From PALSA-1003 sp963741315 (GTDB lineage Bacteria > Pseudomonadota > Gammaproteobacteria > Burkholderiales > Casimicrobiaceae), in contig CAVUHK010000005.1 of assembly GCA_963741315.1 (NCBI GenBank), positions 620,001 to 684,000 on the forward strand: a stretch of DNA of 64,000 nt, given 5' to 3'. The translations under genes were made by a program, and so were the position numbers. A model generated the notes under the pieces. The model made no database searches, was not told the origin of the DNA, and worked only from the letters and a program-made list of their open reading frames with translations. Of this stretch, positions 1-8,667 are shown one piece after another; position 1 is the first letter of the stretch; every line of letters starts with the position of its first letter.

Positions 1-1004
1 AGGTCACGCTGACCGAGATCTACCTGATCGGAAACACCGGCGCGCTGACCGTCGAACAGATGCAGGTGCTGCCCTGCGTGGCCAGGGTCGTGCGCGTCTC
101 CGAGGCCTACCGCGTTCTGGGCCGGCACGCCAAGGGTGACGACCGCTCGACCCATTTCGACTACAACGGCGTTCGCTTTGGACAGGACACGCTCAACGTG
201 TTTGCCGGACTGTGCGCGGTCGACTCGCGCGAGTCGGTCGAAGCGATGATGAAGGCGCTGCAGGCCAACGGCCAGGTTTGCACGCGCATGGGCGCCTACA
301 AGCCGCGAACCAATCCCTACGCCTTCCAGGGCTACGGCGCGGAGTGCCTGCCGTATGTGTTCGAACTTGCCGGCAAATACGGCATCAAAGTGATCGCGAT
401 GGAGATCACCCACGAGTCGCATGTCGACGAAATTCGCCATGCACTCAAGGCAACCGGCGATGCCACTGGCGTCATGCTGCAGATCGGCACGCGCAACACC
501 CAGAATTTCGAATTACTCAAGCTGGTCGGCAAGCAGCCGGACTTTCCGGTGCTCATCAAGCGCGGCTTCGGCATCACCCTCGACGAGTCGCTCAACGCCG
601 CCGAATACCTGGCGTCGGAGGGTAACCGCAAGGTCGTCTTCGGCTTGCGCGGCATGAAGACCAACATGGGCGATCCGCACCGCAACTTCGTCGACTTCGC
701 GCATGTGCCGGTGGTCAAGCGGCTGACGCGCATGCCGGTGTGCATCGACCCCTCGCATTCGGTCGGCGCGCGCTCGGTGGCGCCGGACGGCATCCTCGAC
801 ATCTTTCACGTCGTCGCGCAGGGCGTGGTCGCCGGTGCCAACATGGTGCTGGTCGACTTCCATCCCAACCCGGCGAAGGCACTCGTCGACGGACCCCAGG
901 CGCTGCTGATGTCCGAGCTGCCGCATTTCCTGGCCGACGTCGCGCTCGCGCGCGAGACCTACCTCCAGCGCAGCGCGCTGGCCGCGAAGCACGGGGCGCA
1001 GTAA
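1..1004 (+). CDS. DAHP synthase (3-deoxy-7-phosphoheptulonate synthase), 5' end outside window
   Basis: First step of the shikimate pathway: condensation of PEP and erythrose-4-phosphate. The reading frame is open from base 3, so the gene begins upstream of the window; the ATG at 60 is internal. The protein resembles the class I-beta (Thermotoga-type) enzyme: remnants of an N-terminal regulatory domain, then the TIM barrel with KPRTNPYAFQG, IGTRNTQN, LIKRGF and DPSHSVG motifs. The metal-ligand Cys (AGLCA), His (DPSHS) and the last Asp (ALVDG) are kept. The usual AGPCSVE reads AGLCAVD, the CERGIRT loop reads GLRGMKT, and the expected Glu ligand appears to be Asp (VDFHP). It may therefore be a divergent paralogue rather than the main biosynthetic enzyme. 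The stop is 11 nt before the next gene. Confidence 0.9.
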   Translation, partial: VTLTEIYLIGNTGALTVEQMQVLPCVARVVRVSEAYRVLGRHAKGDDRSTHFDYNGVRFGQDTLNVFAGLCAVDSRESVEAMMKALQANGQVCTRMGAYKPRTNPYAFQGYGAECLPYVFELAGKYGIKVIAMEITHESHVDEIRHALKATGDATGVMLQIGTRNTQNFELLKLVGKQPDFPVLIKRGFGITLDESLNAAEYLASEGNRKVVFGLRGMKTNMGDPHRNFVDFAHVPVVKRLTRMPVCIDPSHSVGARSVAPDGILDIFHVVAQGVVAGANMVLVDFHPNPAKALVDGPQALLMSELPHFLADVALARETYLQRSALAAKHGAQ

Positions 1005-1015
1005 AGCTGCGCGAC

Positions 1016-2560
1016 ATGGACTTCGCCGCGCCGGCGCCGCAGGAAGTCGAACTCAAGCTGGCGATCGATCCGCTGGCCCTGCCCCGGTTGAAACGCCATC
1101 CGGCGCTGCTCGCCGTCGCCTCCGGACCGACGCGCAGGGCGCGCGTCACCAGCGTGTACTACGATACCGCGGCGTTCGATTTGCGCGACGCAGGCGTGGG
1201 CTTGCGCGTGCGCCGCGACGGCCGTCGCTGGCTGCAGACGCTCAAGGGTGCCGGCAGCGCCGCGGGCGGCGTCTACCAGCGCCCCGAGTATGAGTGGCCG
1301 CTGGCGGTCCCGCGGCTCGACCATGCGCGCTTTGCCGCGACGCCATGGGAAAAGTTGCTCACGCAAGCCAGCGTGCGCGATGCACTCAAGCCCGTGTTCC
1401 GCACCGAAATCACGCGCACCTCGCAGCCGCTGATCCTTGCCGACGGCACCCACGCGGTGCTGTGCATCGATGTCGGTTACGTGCAGGCGGGGCGGCGGCG
1501 CAGCGCCATCAATGAAATCGAAATCGAATTGAGCACGGGTCACACCCGCCCGCTGTTCGATCTCGCCCAGGCCCTCGCCGTCGACCTGCCGCTGACCCTC
1601 GCGCCGTCGAGCAAGGCCGAGCGCGGGTATCGCCTGATCGCGCAGCAGCCTGCCTCGCCGCTGCGCGCACGGTCCGTTCCGTTGGGCACGGACGTCGGTG
1701 TGGCGCAGGCATTCGCCGCGATCGCCGCCGATTGCCTGGCGCAGATCGGCGGCAACGCCGACGGCGTCGGCCTCGGCACGGACAGCGAATTCCTGCACCA
1801 GATGCGCGTCGGCGTGCGCCGCCTGCGCTCGCTGATCCGGCTCGCGCGCGGCGTGACCGTGGAATTGCCGGAGCCACTGGCAGCAGAGTTGCTCTGGCTG
1901 GCGGCGAGCCTCGGGCCGGCGCGCGACTGGGATGTTTTCACCGACGAAGTCCTGCCGCCGATCGCATACAGTTTTCGCGCGCGGCGCGAGCTGACATCGA
2001 TCCGCATTCGCGCTGCAAGACGACGCGCTCAGCACCGTGCCAGCGCGCAGGCGGCAGTCGCTTCGCCGCGCTTCCTGCAGCTGCTGCTAGCGCTGGGCGC
2101 GCACTTTGCCACCATGGCCGAGACCATTGCAGCCCCCGACGCGCCGGCACCGGCGAAGCCATTCGCGATCGAGTTGCTCGGCGGGCGCGCGCAGAAGCTG
2201 CGCAAACTCGGCAAGCGGCTGCCGACCGCAACCAGCGTGCAACGTCACGAGGTGCGCATCGCCGCGAAGAAATTGCGCTACGCGGCCGAGTTCTTCTCGC
2301 CGCTGTTTCCGGAGCGCCGCGCGCGCGCCTATGTCCGCTCGCTGTCGCGACTGCAGACCATGCTGGGCGTGCTCAACGATGTCGCCACGGCCGAGCGCCT
2401 GCTCGCCGAACTCGTGCCGCCCGACGCGATCAGCAATGCGCGTGTCGCGCACGCTGCCGGACTGGCGCGCGGCTGGATGGCCGCATCGCAGGCGAGCAAC
2501 GTCGGTGCGCTCGACCGCGCCTGGCGCGCCTTCGCGCGGCGCAAGCCGTTCTGGAACTGA
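1016..2560 (+). CDS. CYTH-CHAD domain protein (inorganic triphosphatase / polyphosphate-binding)
   Basis: 514 residues. The N-terminal half (about 1-200) is a CYTH triphosphate-tunnel domain with the signature E10-V-E12-L-K14 and many paired basic and acidic residues. The C-terminal half (about 225-510) is a CHAD domain, an all-helical module rich in His, Arg and Lys (HQMRVGVRRLRS, KKLRYAAEFF). CYTH proteins such as E. coli YgiF hydrolyse inorganic triphosphate, and CHAD domains bind polyphosphate. The start chosen is the first ATG after the DAHP synthase stop and sits just before the CYTH signature; the open frame upstream runs inside the previous gene. A two-domain PPK2 protein follows after 10 nt, supporting a polyphosphate role. 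Confidence 0.93.
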   Translation: MDFAAPAPQEVELKLAIDPLALPRLKRHPALLAVASGPTRRARVTSVYYDTAAFDLRDAGVGLRVRRDGRRWLQTLKGAGSAAGGVYQRPEYEWPLAVPRLDHARFAATPWEKLLTQASVRDALKPVFRTEITRTSQPLILADGTHAVLCIDVGYVQAGRRRSAINEIEIELSTGHTRPLFDLAQALAVDLPLTLAPSSKAERGYRLIAQQPASPLRARSVPLGTDVGVAQAFAAIAADCLAQIGGNADGVGLGTDSEFLHQMRVGVRRLRSLIRLARGVTVELPEPLAAELLWLAASLGPARDWDVFTDEVLPPIAYSFRARRELTSIRIRAARRRAQHRASAQAAVASPRFLQLLLALGAHFATMAETIAAPDAPAPAKPFAIELLGGRAQKLRKLGKRLPTATSVQRHEVRIAAKKLRYAAEFFSPLFPERRARAYVRSLSRLQTMLGVLNDVATAERLLAELVPPDAISNARVAHAAGLARGWMAASQASNVGALDRAWRAFARRKPFWN

Positions 2561-2570
2561 AGGAGTCCGC

Positions 2571-4055
2571 ATGCTCGAGTCCGCAGAAATCGGCCACAAG
2601 CTCTCCAAGGCCGTCTACGCCCGGGAGGAGCCCAAGCTGCGCGAGGCGTTGCTCGACGCCCAGTTCCGGCTGTCGGAGGCGAATCGTGGTCCGATCCTGG
2701 TCCTGCTCTCCGGCGTCGAAGCCGGAGGACGCGGAGAGACCGCGAACAAGCTCACCGAATGGATGGATCCGCGCTACATCCGGGTGATCGCCTTCGGCGC
2801 GCGCAGTGTCGAGGAGTCGCAACGACCCATCGCCTGGCGCTACTGGCGTGCGTTGCCTCGCAAGGGTCGCATCGGCATCTACATGAACGCGTGGTACACC
2901 GAAATGATGCTGGCGTTCGTGCGCGGGCACATCGACGAAAACACGATGCACGCGCACATGCAGGTCATCCGCGAGCACGAGCAGATGCTCAGCGATGAAG
3001 GTGTCGTGCTGCTCAAGTTCTGGGTCCACCTGTCGAAGTTGGAGCAGAAGAAGCGCCTGGAGAAGCTGGAGAGCGACCGGCACACCCGATGGCGCGTGAC
3101 GCGCGACGACTGGAACGCGTATCGCATCTACAGCAAGGCGCACGAACTCTGGGAACACCTGCTGCGCGAGACCTCGACCGGCGAGGCGCCATGGTACGTC
3201 GTCGAGGGCACGGACGAGCGATATCGCAACCTGACCGTCGGCAAGATCCTGCTGGCGAGCCTGCAGAAGACGCTCGCGGCCAAACCCGAAGCCCCGAAGC
3301 ACTCGATCGTTCCGCCGGCGCCTTCGGTCATCGACAACGTCAAGCTGATTCGCGATCTCGATCTGAGCAAGAAGCTGTCCGACAGTGATTACGATCGCGA
3401 CCTGGAGAAATACCAGCGCAAGCTTGCCAAGCTGACTCGAAACAAGCACTTCGCCGCGCATTCTTTGATCCTCGTGTTCGAGGGCGCCGACGCCGCCGGC
3501 AAGGGCGGCGCCATTCGTCGTGTTACCGGCGCGCTCGACGCGCGCCAATATGTGACGGTGCCGATTGCGGCGCCGACCGATGAGGAAGGCGCGCATCCGT
3601 ACCTGTGGCGCTTCTGGCGGCAGGTTCCCGCGCTCGGGGGCATCGTCATCTTCGATCGATCGTGGTACGGACGCGTGCTCGTCGAGCGCGTCGAGGACTT
3701 CTGCGCACCCGTCGACTGGATGCGCGCCTATGGCGAGATCAACCAGTTCGAGGAACAGCTTGTCGAGGGCGGCGCAATCGTCGTCAAGTTCTGGCTGCAG
3801 ATCAGCAAGGCGGAACAGCTGCGACGATTCAACGAGCGCGAGGAAGTTGCATACAAGCAATTCAAGATCACCAAGGAAGACTGGCGCAATCGCAGGCGAT
3901 GGAATGCCTACCAGGTGGCGATCAGCGACATGGTCGATCGCACCAGCACCGAGATCGCGCCGTGGACGCTGGTCGAGGCCGAAGACAAGAACTTCGCGCG
4001 CGTAAAGATACTGCGCACGATCACCGAACGGCTGGAGCGCGCGCTCAAGCAATGA
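2571..4055 (+). CDS. pap: Polyphosphate:AMP phosphotransferase, two fused PPK2 domains
   Basis: 494 residues with two tandem PPK2 domains. PPK2 enzymes transfer phosphate between polyphosphate and nucleotides; the fused two-domain (class II) form phosphorylates AMP to ADP. The second domain has a full Walker A-like loop, GADAAGKGG near residue 303, followed by FDRSWYGR and RFNEREE. In the first domain the loop is GVEAGGRGE (48-56): the Lys is replaced by Arg, as is usual for the non-catalytic half of the family. The SD-like GGAG lies 5 nt before the ATG. It shares an operon with the upstream CYTH-CHAD protein and overlaps the next gene by 4 nt (ATGA). Confidence 0.93.
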   Translation: MLESAEIGHKLSKAVYAREEPKLREALLDAQFRLSEANRGPILVLLSGVEAGGRGETANKLTEWMDPRYIRVIAFGARSVEESQRPIAWRYWRALPRKGRIGIYMNAWYTEMMLAFVRGHIDENTMHAHMQVIREHEQMLSDEGVVLLKFWVHLSKLEQKKRLEKLESDRHTRWRVTRDDWNAYRIYSKAHELWEHLLRETSTGEAPWYVVEGTDERYRNLTVGKILLASLQKTLAAKPEAPKHSIVPPAPSVIDNVKLIRDLDLSKKLSDSDYDRDLEKYQRKLAKLTRNKHFAAHSLILVFEGADAAGKGGAIRRVTGALDARQYVTVPIAAPTDEEGAHPYLWRFWRQVPALGGIVIFDRSWYGRVLVERVEDFCAPVDWMRAYGEINQFEEQLVEGGAIVVKFWLQISKAEQLRRFNEREEVAYKQFKITKEDWRNRRRWNAYQVAISDMVDRTSTEIAPWTLVEAEDKNFARVKILRTITERLERALKQ

Positions 4056-5035
4056 AGCACCGCGACGACGGCTACCGGGCACCGGCATGGCTGCCCGGCG
4101 GGCACCTGCAGACGATCTATCCGGCGTTGCCGCCGCGTCCGGCAACCGCGTACCGGCGCGAGCGAATCGACACGCCGGATGGAGACTTCGTCGACTTCGA
4201 CTGGCAGGACGGCCCCGCCAACGCGCCGCTGGTGGTGCTCTTCCACGGCCTCGAAGGCAACTCGAATTCACACTATGCGGCCGCACTGATGGCGAAACTG
4301 CGCACGCTGGGCTGGCGCGGTGTGGTGCCGCACTTCCGTGGCTGCAGTGGCGAGCCGAACCGACGGCCGCGCGCCTATCATTCGGGCGACTACGCCGAGG
4401 TGGGCTGGATGCTCGCAGCGGTGCGGGCGCGGGCCCCGGAGGCGACAATCTACGCGGTGGGCGTGTCGCTCGGCGGCAGCGCGCTGCTCAACTGGCTCGG
4501 GCGCGAGGAAGGACGCGCCTTCGACCAAGTCAGCGCCGCGGCGGCGATATCGACGCCGCTCGATCTTGCCGCGGCCGGGGTCGCCATCGAGCAGGGCCTC
4601 TCCCCCATCTACTCGCGCCTGTTCCAGCACACGCTCAAACCCAAGGCGCTGGCGATGGCCGAGCGCTTTCCCGGCACCCTCGACGCCGCGGCCATCCGGC
4701 GCGTGAATACGATGTACGCCTTCGACGACGCCGTCACGGCGCCGCTGCACGGTTTTGCCGGCACCGACGACTACTGGAAGCGCGCCAGCAGCAAGCCCTG
4801 GCTGCGCAGTGTCAAAGTACCAACGCTGGTGCTCAATGCGCGCAACGATCCGTTCATCCCGGCGCACTCGCTGCCGGCGCAGGACGCGGTCGGGCCCGGC
4901 GTGACCCTCGAACAACCGGAGCACGGCGGCCATGCCGGCTTTCCTTCGGCAGCCAATTCGGGCCTTCTGGGGTGGTTGCCGGCGCGACTGGTATCATTCT
5001 TCAAAGAACGCGGAGGCGAAGCATCCGCCGGCTAA
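4052..5035 (+). CDS. YheT-family alpha/beta hydrolase
   Basis: 327 residues, alpha/beta-hydrolase fold of the YheT/ABHD1-3 family (cytoplasmic esterase-like proteins of unknown natural substrate). N-terminal PAWLPGGHLQTI is the family hallmark; HGLEGNS forms the oxyanion region and GVSLGGS near residue 137 carries the nucleophilic Ser. The C-terminal NARNDPFIP and EHGGHAGF segments supply the Asp and His of the triad. The ATG overlaps the stop of the PPK2 gene (ATGA), implying translational coupling. Confidence 0.92.
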   Translation: MKHRDDGYRAPAWLPGGHLQTIYPALPPRPATAYRRERIDTPDGDFVDFDWQDGPANAPLVVLFHGLEGNSNSHYAAALMAKLRTLGWRGVVPHFRGCSGEPNRRPRAYHSGDYAEVGWMLAAVRARAPEATIYAVGVSLGGSALLNWLGREEGRAFDQVSAAAAISTPLDLAAAGVAIEQGLSPIYSRLFQHTLKPKALAMAERFPGTLDAAAIRRVNTMYAFDDAVTAPLHGFAGTDDYWKRASSKPWLRSVKVPTLVLNARNDPFIPAHSLPAQDAVGPGVTLEQPEHGGHAGFPSAANSGLLGWLPARLVSFFKERGGEASAG

Positions 5036-5054
5036 ACCATTGCGGATGGCATCA

Positions 5055-6428
5055 ATGTCCCTACCTCCCGATATCTTCAAGGCCTACGACATTCGCGGCA
5101 TCGTCGGCAAGACGCTGACGGCGCCCATTGTCCGCGCGATCGGCCAGGCGCTTGGCACGCTGGCGCAGGAGCGTGGCCGCGACACGCTGGTGGTCGGCCG
5201 CGACGGCCGGCTCTCCGGACCCGAACTCGCGCAGGCGCTCGCCGACGGCATCCGCGAGAGCGGCGCGCACGTCGTCGACATCGGCCTGGTGACGACGCCG
5301 ATGACCTACTTCGCCGCGCAGCACCTCGATACGCAATGCAGCGTCATGGTGACCGGCAGCCACAATCCACCCGACTACAACGGCTTGAAGATGGTCATCG
5401 CCGGCGGCACGCTCGCCGGCGACGACATCCAGGCGCTGCGGGTACGCATCGACGCCGGCGACCTGCGGAAGGGCGCGGGCAACTATCGCCGGGCCGACGT
5501 TGGCCCCGCGTACCTCCAGCGCATCGTTGGCGACGTGAAGCTGGCGCGACCGATGAAGATCGCGATCGATTGCGGGAACGGCGTCGCAGGCGCCTACGCG
5601 CCGCAGCTCTTTCGCGGCCTCGGCTGTACGGTCAGCGAACTGTTCTGCGAGGTCGACGGCAACTTTCCCAACCATCACCCCGACCCGTCGCAACCCAAGA
5701 ACCTGCGCGACCTCATCAGTTGCCTGGCGACGACCGACAACGAACTCGGACTGGCCTTCGACGGCGACGGCGACCGCCTCGGCGTGGTCACTCGCGATGG
5801 CACGATCATCTACCCGGACCGGCAGCTGATGCTGTTCGCGGCGGACGTGTTGTCGCGCAATCCCGGCGCCACGGTGATCTATGACGTGAAATCGACGCGC
5901 AACCTGCAGCCGTGGATCGCCGCGCGCGGCGGAATGCCGCTGATGTGGAAGACCGGACACTCGCTGATCAAGGCGAAGATGAAGGAGACCGGCGCGCTGC
6001 TCGCCGGCGAGATGAGCGGCCACACCTTTTTCAAGGAACGCTGGTTCGGCTTCGACGACGGCATGTACGCCGGTGCACGGCTGCTGGAAATCGTGTCGCG
6101 CGACGCCGACGCCTCGCAGGCGCTCACATCGCTTCCGGACAGCGTCAGCACGCCGGAGCTCAATGTCGCCTGCGCCGACACCTCGCCGCACGCACTGGTC
6201 GAAAAGCTCGCCGCGACCGCCAAATTTCCCGGTGCGGTCGACATCATCCGCATCGACGGATTGCGCGTCGAATATGCCGACGGCTTCGGGCTCGCCCGCG
6301 CGTCGAACACCACGCCCGTGATCGTGCTGCGTTTCGAGGCCGACGACCAGCCGGCGCTGTTGCGCATCCAGGCCGAATTCCGGCGAGTGCTCGGCGAATC
6401 GATGCCGGGCCGGGCGCTGCCCTTCTGA
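5055..6428 (+). CDS. Phosphomannomutase/phosphoglucomutase
   Basis: About 457 residues, bacterial alpha-D-phosphohexomutase (AlgC/PgmG-like). It interconverts hexose 6- and 1-phosphates for nucleotide-sugar and exopolysaccharide synthesis. The N-terminal FKAYDIRGIVG, the phosphoserine loop TGSHNPPDYNG, the metal loop DGDGDR and the substrate loop GEMSGH are all visible, and the C-terminal domain ends with a phosphate-binding segment. An in-frame ATG at 5046 would add MAS; 5055 was chosen because homologues begin close to MSLPPDIFKAYD. The stop codon's last base is the first base of the next ATG. The enzyme could serve LPS or surface-glycan synthesis; no dedicated glycan operon adjoins it. Confidence 0.94.
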   Translation: MSLPPDIFKAYDIRGIVGKTLTAPIVRAIGQALGTLAQERGRDTLVVGRDGRLSGPELAQALADGIRESGAHVVDIGLVTTPMTYFAAQHLDTQCSVMVTGSHNPPDYNGLKMVIAGGTLAGDDIQALRVRIDAGDLRKGAGNYRRADVGPAYLQRIVGDVKLARPMKIAIDCGNGVAGAYAPQLFRGLGCTVSELFCEVDGNFPNHHPDPSQPKNLRDLISCLATTDNELGLAFDGDGDRLGVVTRDGTIIYPDRQLMLFAADVLSRNPGATVIYDVKSTRNLQPWIAARGGMPLMWKTGHSLIKAKMKETGALLAGEMSGHTFFKERWFGFDDGMYAGARLLEIVSRDADASQALTSLPDSVSTPELNVACADTSPHALVEKLAATAKFPGAVDIIRIDGLRVEYADGFGLARASNTTPVIVLRFEADDQPALLRIQAEFRRVLGESMPGRALPF

Positions 6429-6841
6429 TGATCATCGCCTACACGACCTCCAACGACGGAATCGACTGGGTCGCGCTCAAGACCGACGTCGCCGCCGACC
6501 ATTTCGACAACGGTCGCACGCCGTCCCAGATGGAGCGATCGTTTCGCGCGAGCTATCGTTGCGTGTATGCCCGCGCCGGAGGCCGGGTCGTCGGCACCGG
6601 TCGCGTGTTGTCCGACGGCGTCTGCAACGCCTACATCATCGACATGTGGACGCAGTCTGCGCACCGGCGGCGCGGAATAGGCCGGCGCATGCTCGACGTG
6701 CTGTGCGAGGGCCTCGAGGGCCAGCATGTCTACCTGTTCACCGACGACTGCGAAGAGTTCTACACGGCGTGCGGCTTCGTCGCGCGCGGTGCGGGCATGC
6801 AGCGCGTCGTCGGCACGTGGCTGCGAAACACCAGGGACTGA
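6428..6841 (+). CDS. GNAT-family N-acetyltransferase
   Basis: 137 residues. A GNAT fold is supported by the acetyl-CoA loop (RRRGIGRRML, about 79-88), the preceding beta-strand motif YIIDMWTQ and the C-terminal FYTACGFVARG segment typical of the superfamily. The substrate cannot be read from sequence. It is locked between the phosphohexomutase and the threonine deaminase by one-base overlaps at both ends, so the three genes are probably co-transcribed and translationally coupled. Confidence 0.85.
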   Translation: MIIAYTTSNDGIDWVALKTDVAADHFDNGRTPSQMERSFRASYRCVYARAGGRVVGTGRVLSDGVCNAYIIDMWTQSAHRRRGIGRRMLDVLCEGLEGQHVYLFTDDCEEFYTACGFVARGAGMQRVVGTWLRNTRD

Positions 6842-8055
6842 TGGATTCCGGCGTCACACTGGCAGACATCGAGGCGGCGCGCCGGCGCATCGGCGGTGGC
6901 ATCTACGTCTCGCCATGCGTCGAGTCGATCCCGCTGTCGCAGCTCACCGGCGCTCACATCTATTGCAAGCTCGATTACCTGCAGCGCACCGGCAGCTTCA
7001 AGGAACGCGGCGCGCGCAACGCGCTCGAACTGCTACCGCCGGAGGTGCGCCGGCGCGGAGTCGTCGCCGCTTCGGCAGGCAATCACGCACTCGGCGTCGC
7101 GTACCACGGCGGCCTGCTCGGCATTCCGGTCACCGTCGTGATGCCGAAATTCGCGGCGCTGATCAAGGTCGCCAATTGCCGCGCGCTCGGCGCAAACGTC
7201 GTGCTGCACGGCGCGGGTCTGGGCGAAGCGCGCGCCGAGGCCGAGGCGATCGCCGCGCGCGAAGGACTCACCTTCCTGCATCCTTTCGACAACGTCGACG
7301 TCATCGCCGGGCAAGGCACCATCGCGCTGGAGATTCTCGAGCAGACCGTCGATCTCGACGCTATCGTCACACCGGTTGGCGGTGGCGGCCTGATCGCGGG
7401 CATCTCCACGGCGGTGAGGGCGCTGCGCCCTAATGTGAAAGTGATCGGCGTCCAATCCGAGAGTGCACCCTGCCTGGTCGCCGCGCTCGCCGCCGGCCAC
7501 CCGGTCGACGTAACGCTGAAGCCGTCGCTGGCCGATGGCCTTGCCGTACCGCGCGTAGGTGGACACGCCTTCGCCGCGATCAGGAACCTCGTCGACCGCG
7601 TCGTCACCGTCGACGAGGCCTCGATTGCACTGGCGATCCTGCGCCTGATCGAACTCGAAAAGAGCGTCGTCGAAGGCGCTGGCGCGACGCCACTGGCGGC
7701 ATTCCTCGCCGGCAAGCTGCCAGAACTGGCCGGCAAGCGCGTCGTGCTGGTGCTCTGCGGCGGCAACATCGACCTGACCATGCTCGATCGCGTCATCGAA
7801 GTCGGCCTGGTCGCCGACGGGCGCCTGGCGCGCTTCACCGTGTCGATCACCGACCGTCCGGGTGGACTCGCCCGCCTGGCCGATGTGATCGCATCGGCCG
7901 GCGCGAGCATCAAGGAAATCGTCCACGACCGAGCCTTCTCGGGGCCGGATCTGTCCGAAGTGCGCGTCGTCTGCGTCGTCGAGACGACCGGCAGGACGCA
8001 CCTCGAAGTGCTGCACCGCGCGCTGGCTGCGGCGGGCGTGAAGGTGGTGGCATAG
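6841..8055 (+). CDS. Threonine ammonia-lyase (TdcB/IlvA1-like) with C-terminal ACT domain
   Basis: 404 residues, fold-type II PLP enzyme converting L-threonine to 2-oxobutyrate and ammonia. PLP Lys54 lies in GSFKERGARN; the Asn loop (SAGNHALG) and the glycine-rich phosphate clamp (GGGGLIAG) are present. Residues about 325-404 form one ACT domain (FTVSITDRPGGLARLADVIA), a ligand-sensing module, so the enzyme is probably allosterically controlled. One short ACT domain, rather than the two-lobed regulatory domain of biosynthetic IlvA, suggests the catabolic or intermediate type. Its ATG shares a base with the upstream stop. Confidence 0.92.
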   Translation: MDSGVTLADIEAARRRIGGGIYVSPCVESIPLSQLTGAHIYCKLDYLQRTGSFKERGARNALELLPPEVRRRGVVAASAGNHALGVAYHGGLLGIPVTVVMPKFAALIKVANCRALGANVVLHGAGLGEARAEAEAIAAREGLTFLHPFDNVDVIAGQGTIALEILEQTVDLDAIVTPVGGGGLIAGISTAVRALRPNVKVIGVQSESAPCLVAALAAGHPVDVTLKPSLADGLAVPRVGGHAFAAIRNLVDRVVTVDEASIALAILRLIELEKSVVEGAGATPLAAFLAGKLPELAGKRVVLVLCGGNIDLTMLDRVIEVGLVADGRLARFTVSITDRPGGLARLADVIASAGASIKEIVHDRAFSGPDLSEVRVVCVVETTGRTHLEVLHRALAAAGVKVVA

Positions 8056-8093
8056 CGCGTGCGGCAGGACTCGATGCCAGGCGCGAGTTCTCG

Positions 8094-8519
8094 TCAGTAG
8101 GCGATGCCCAATCGCCTGTAGACGAATCCGAGCAACCACGCCGGACCGACCAGCAGCGAACGGATGTCCTCCATGAATGCCGGCTTGCGCCCCTCCAGCA
8201 CGTGACCAATGAATTGGCCGATCCACGCCGCCACAAACACGCCGACCGACACCACGAGCGCACGTGACCCCAACAGGACAAGCGGGTAGATCATCAACGC
8301 GATGACGCCGAGCATGCCGGCGGCGATGGGAAGCGACAACCACACGTAGAATGCCATCGACGCGGCGACGGCGATACCGGCGACGATCGGAGAAGCCGAC
8401 CAAAGCATGCCGAGCAGGCTCCACACGATAAGTGGCACGCAAATCCAGTGGATGGCCTTGTTCGCCGAATTGCGGTGGAACTCGCCGTAGCGCTCGAACA
8501 GAATATCAACGGTGCGCAT
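8094..8519 (-). CDS. Mpo1/YGL010w-like (DUF962) membrane protein
   Basis: 141 residues with three to four hydrophobic segments. The N-terminal RYGEFHRNSANKAIHW and the C-terminal WIGQFIGHVLEGRKPAF motifs, with their spaced histidines, match the Mpo1-like family. Yeast Mpo1 is an Fe(II)-dependent dioxygenase in alpha-oxidation of 2-hydroxy fatty acids; the bacterial role is inferred only. The start at 8519 (MRTVDILFERYG) is taken because the longer open frame upstream has no family similarity and covers the promoter region of the divergent TAXI gene. Confidence 0.87.
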   Translation of the reverse strand: MRTVDILFERYGEFHRNSANKAIHWICVPLIVWSLLGMLWSASPIVAGIAVAASMAFYVWLSLPIAAGMLGVIALMIYPLVLLGSRALVVSVGVFVAAWIGQFIGHVLEGRKPAFMEDIRSLLVGPAWLLGFVYRRLGIAY

Positions 8520-8602
8520 GGTCGGGCGGAAACGAAGGATGCACCATGTTGGCACGCACCGGGCATTGCGTCCAGCACGAGAGGCCGGCGCCGCGCCTAC
8601 GC

Positions 8603-8608
8603 TATAAT
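8603..8608 (+). promoter_or_regulatory. Candidate -10 box (TATAAT) for the TAXI operon
   Basis: A perfect TATAAT lies in the 148-nt divergent gap, 59 nt before the ATG of the TAXI binding protein. No convincing -35 hexamer sits at 16-18 nt upstream, so strength or activator dependence is unknown. The rest of the gap shows nothing else clear. Confidence 0.5.
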
Positions 8609-8667
8609 TGCGAAAAGACCGTGCGGTGCGGCGGCGCGATTCCACAAGACCCGTTCTGGAGGACAAC

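Noticed and set aside
2430..4448. A 672-codon open frame on the minus strand
   Set aside because: It lies wholly antisense to the PPK2 and hydrolase genes, has biased composition and no recognisable domain; a product of high-GC codon bias.
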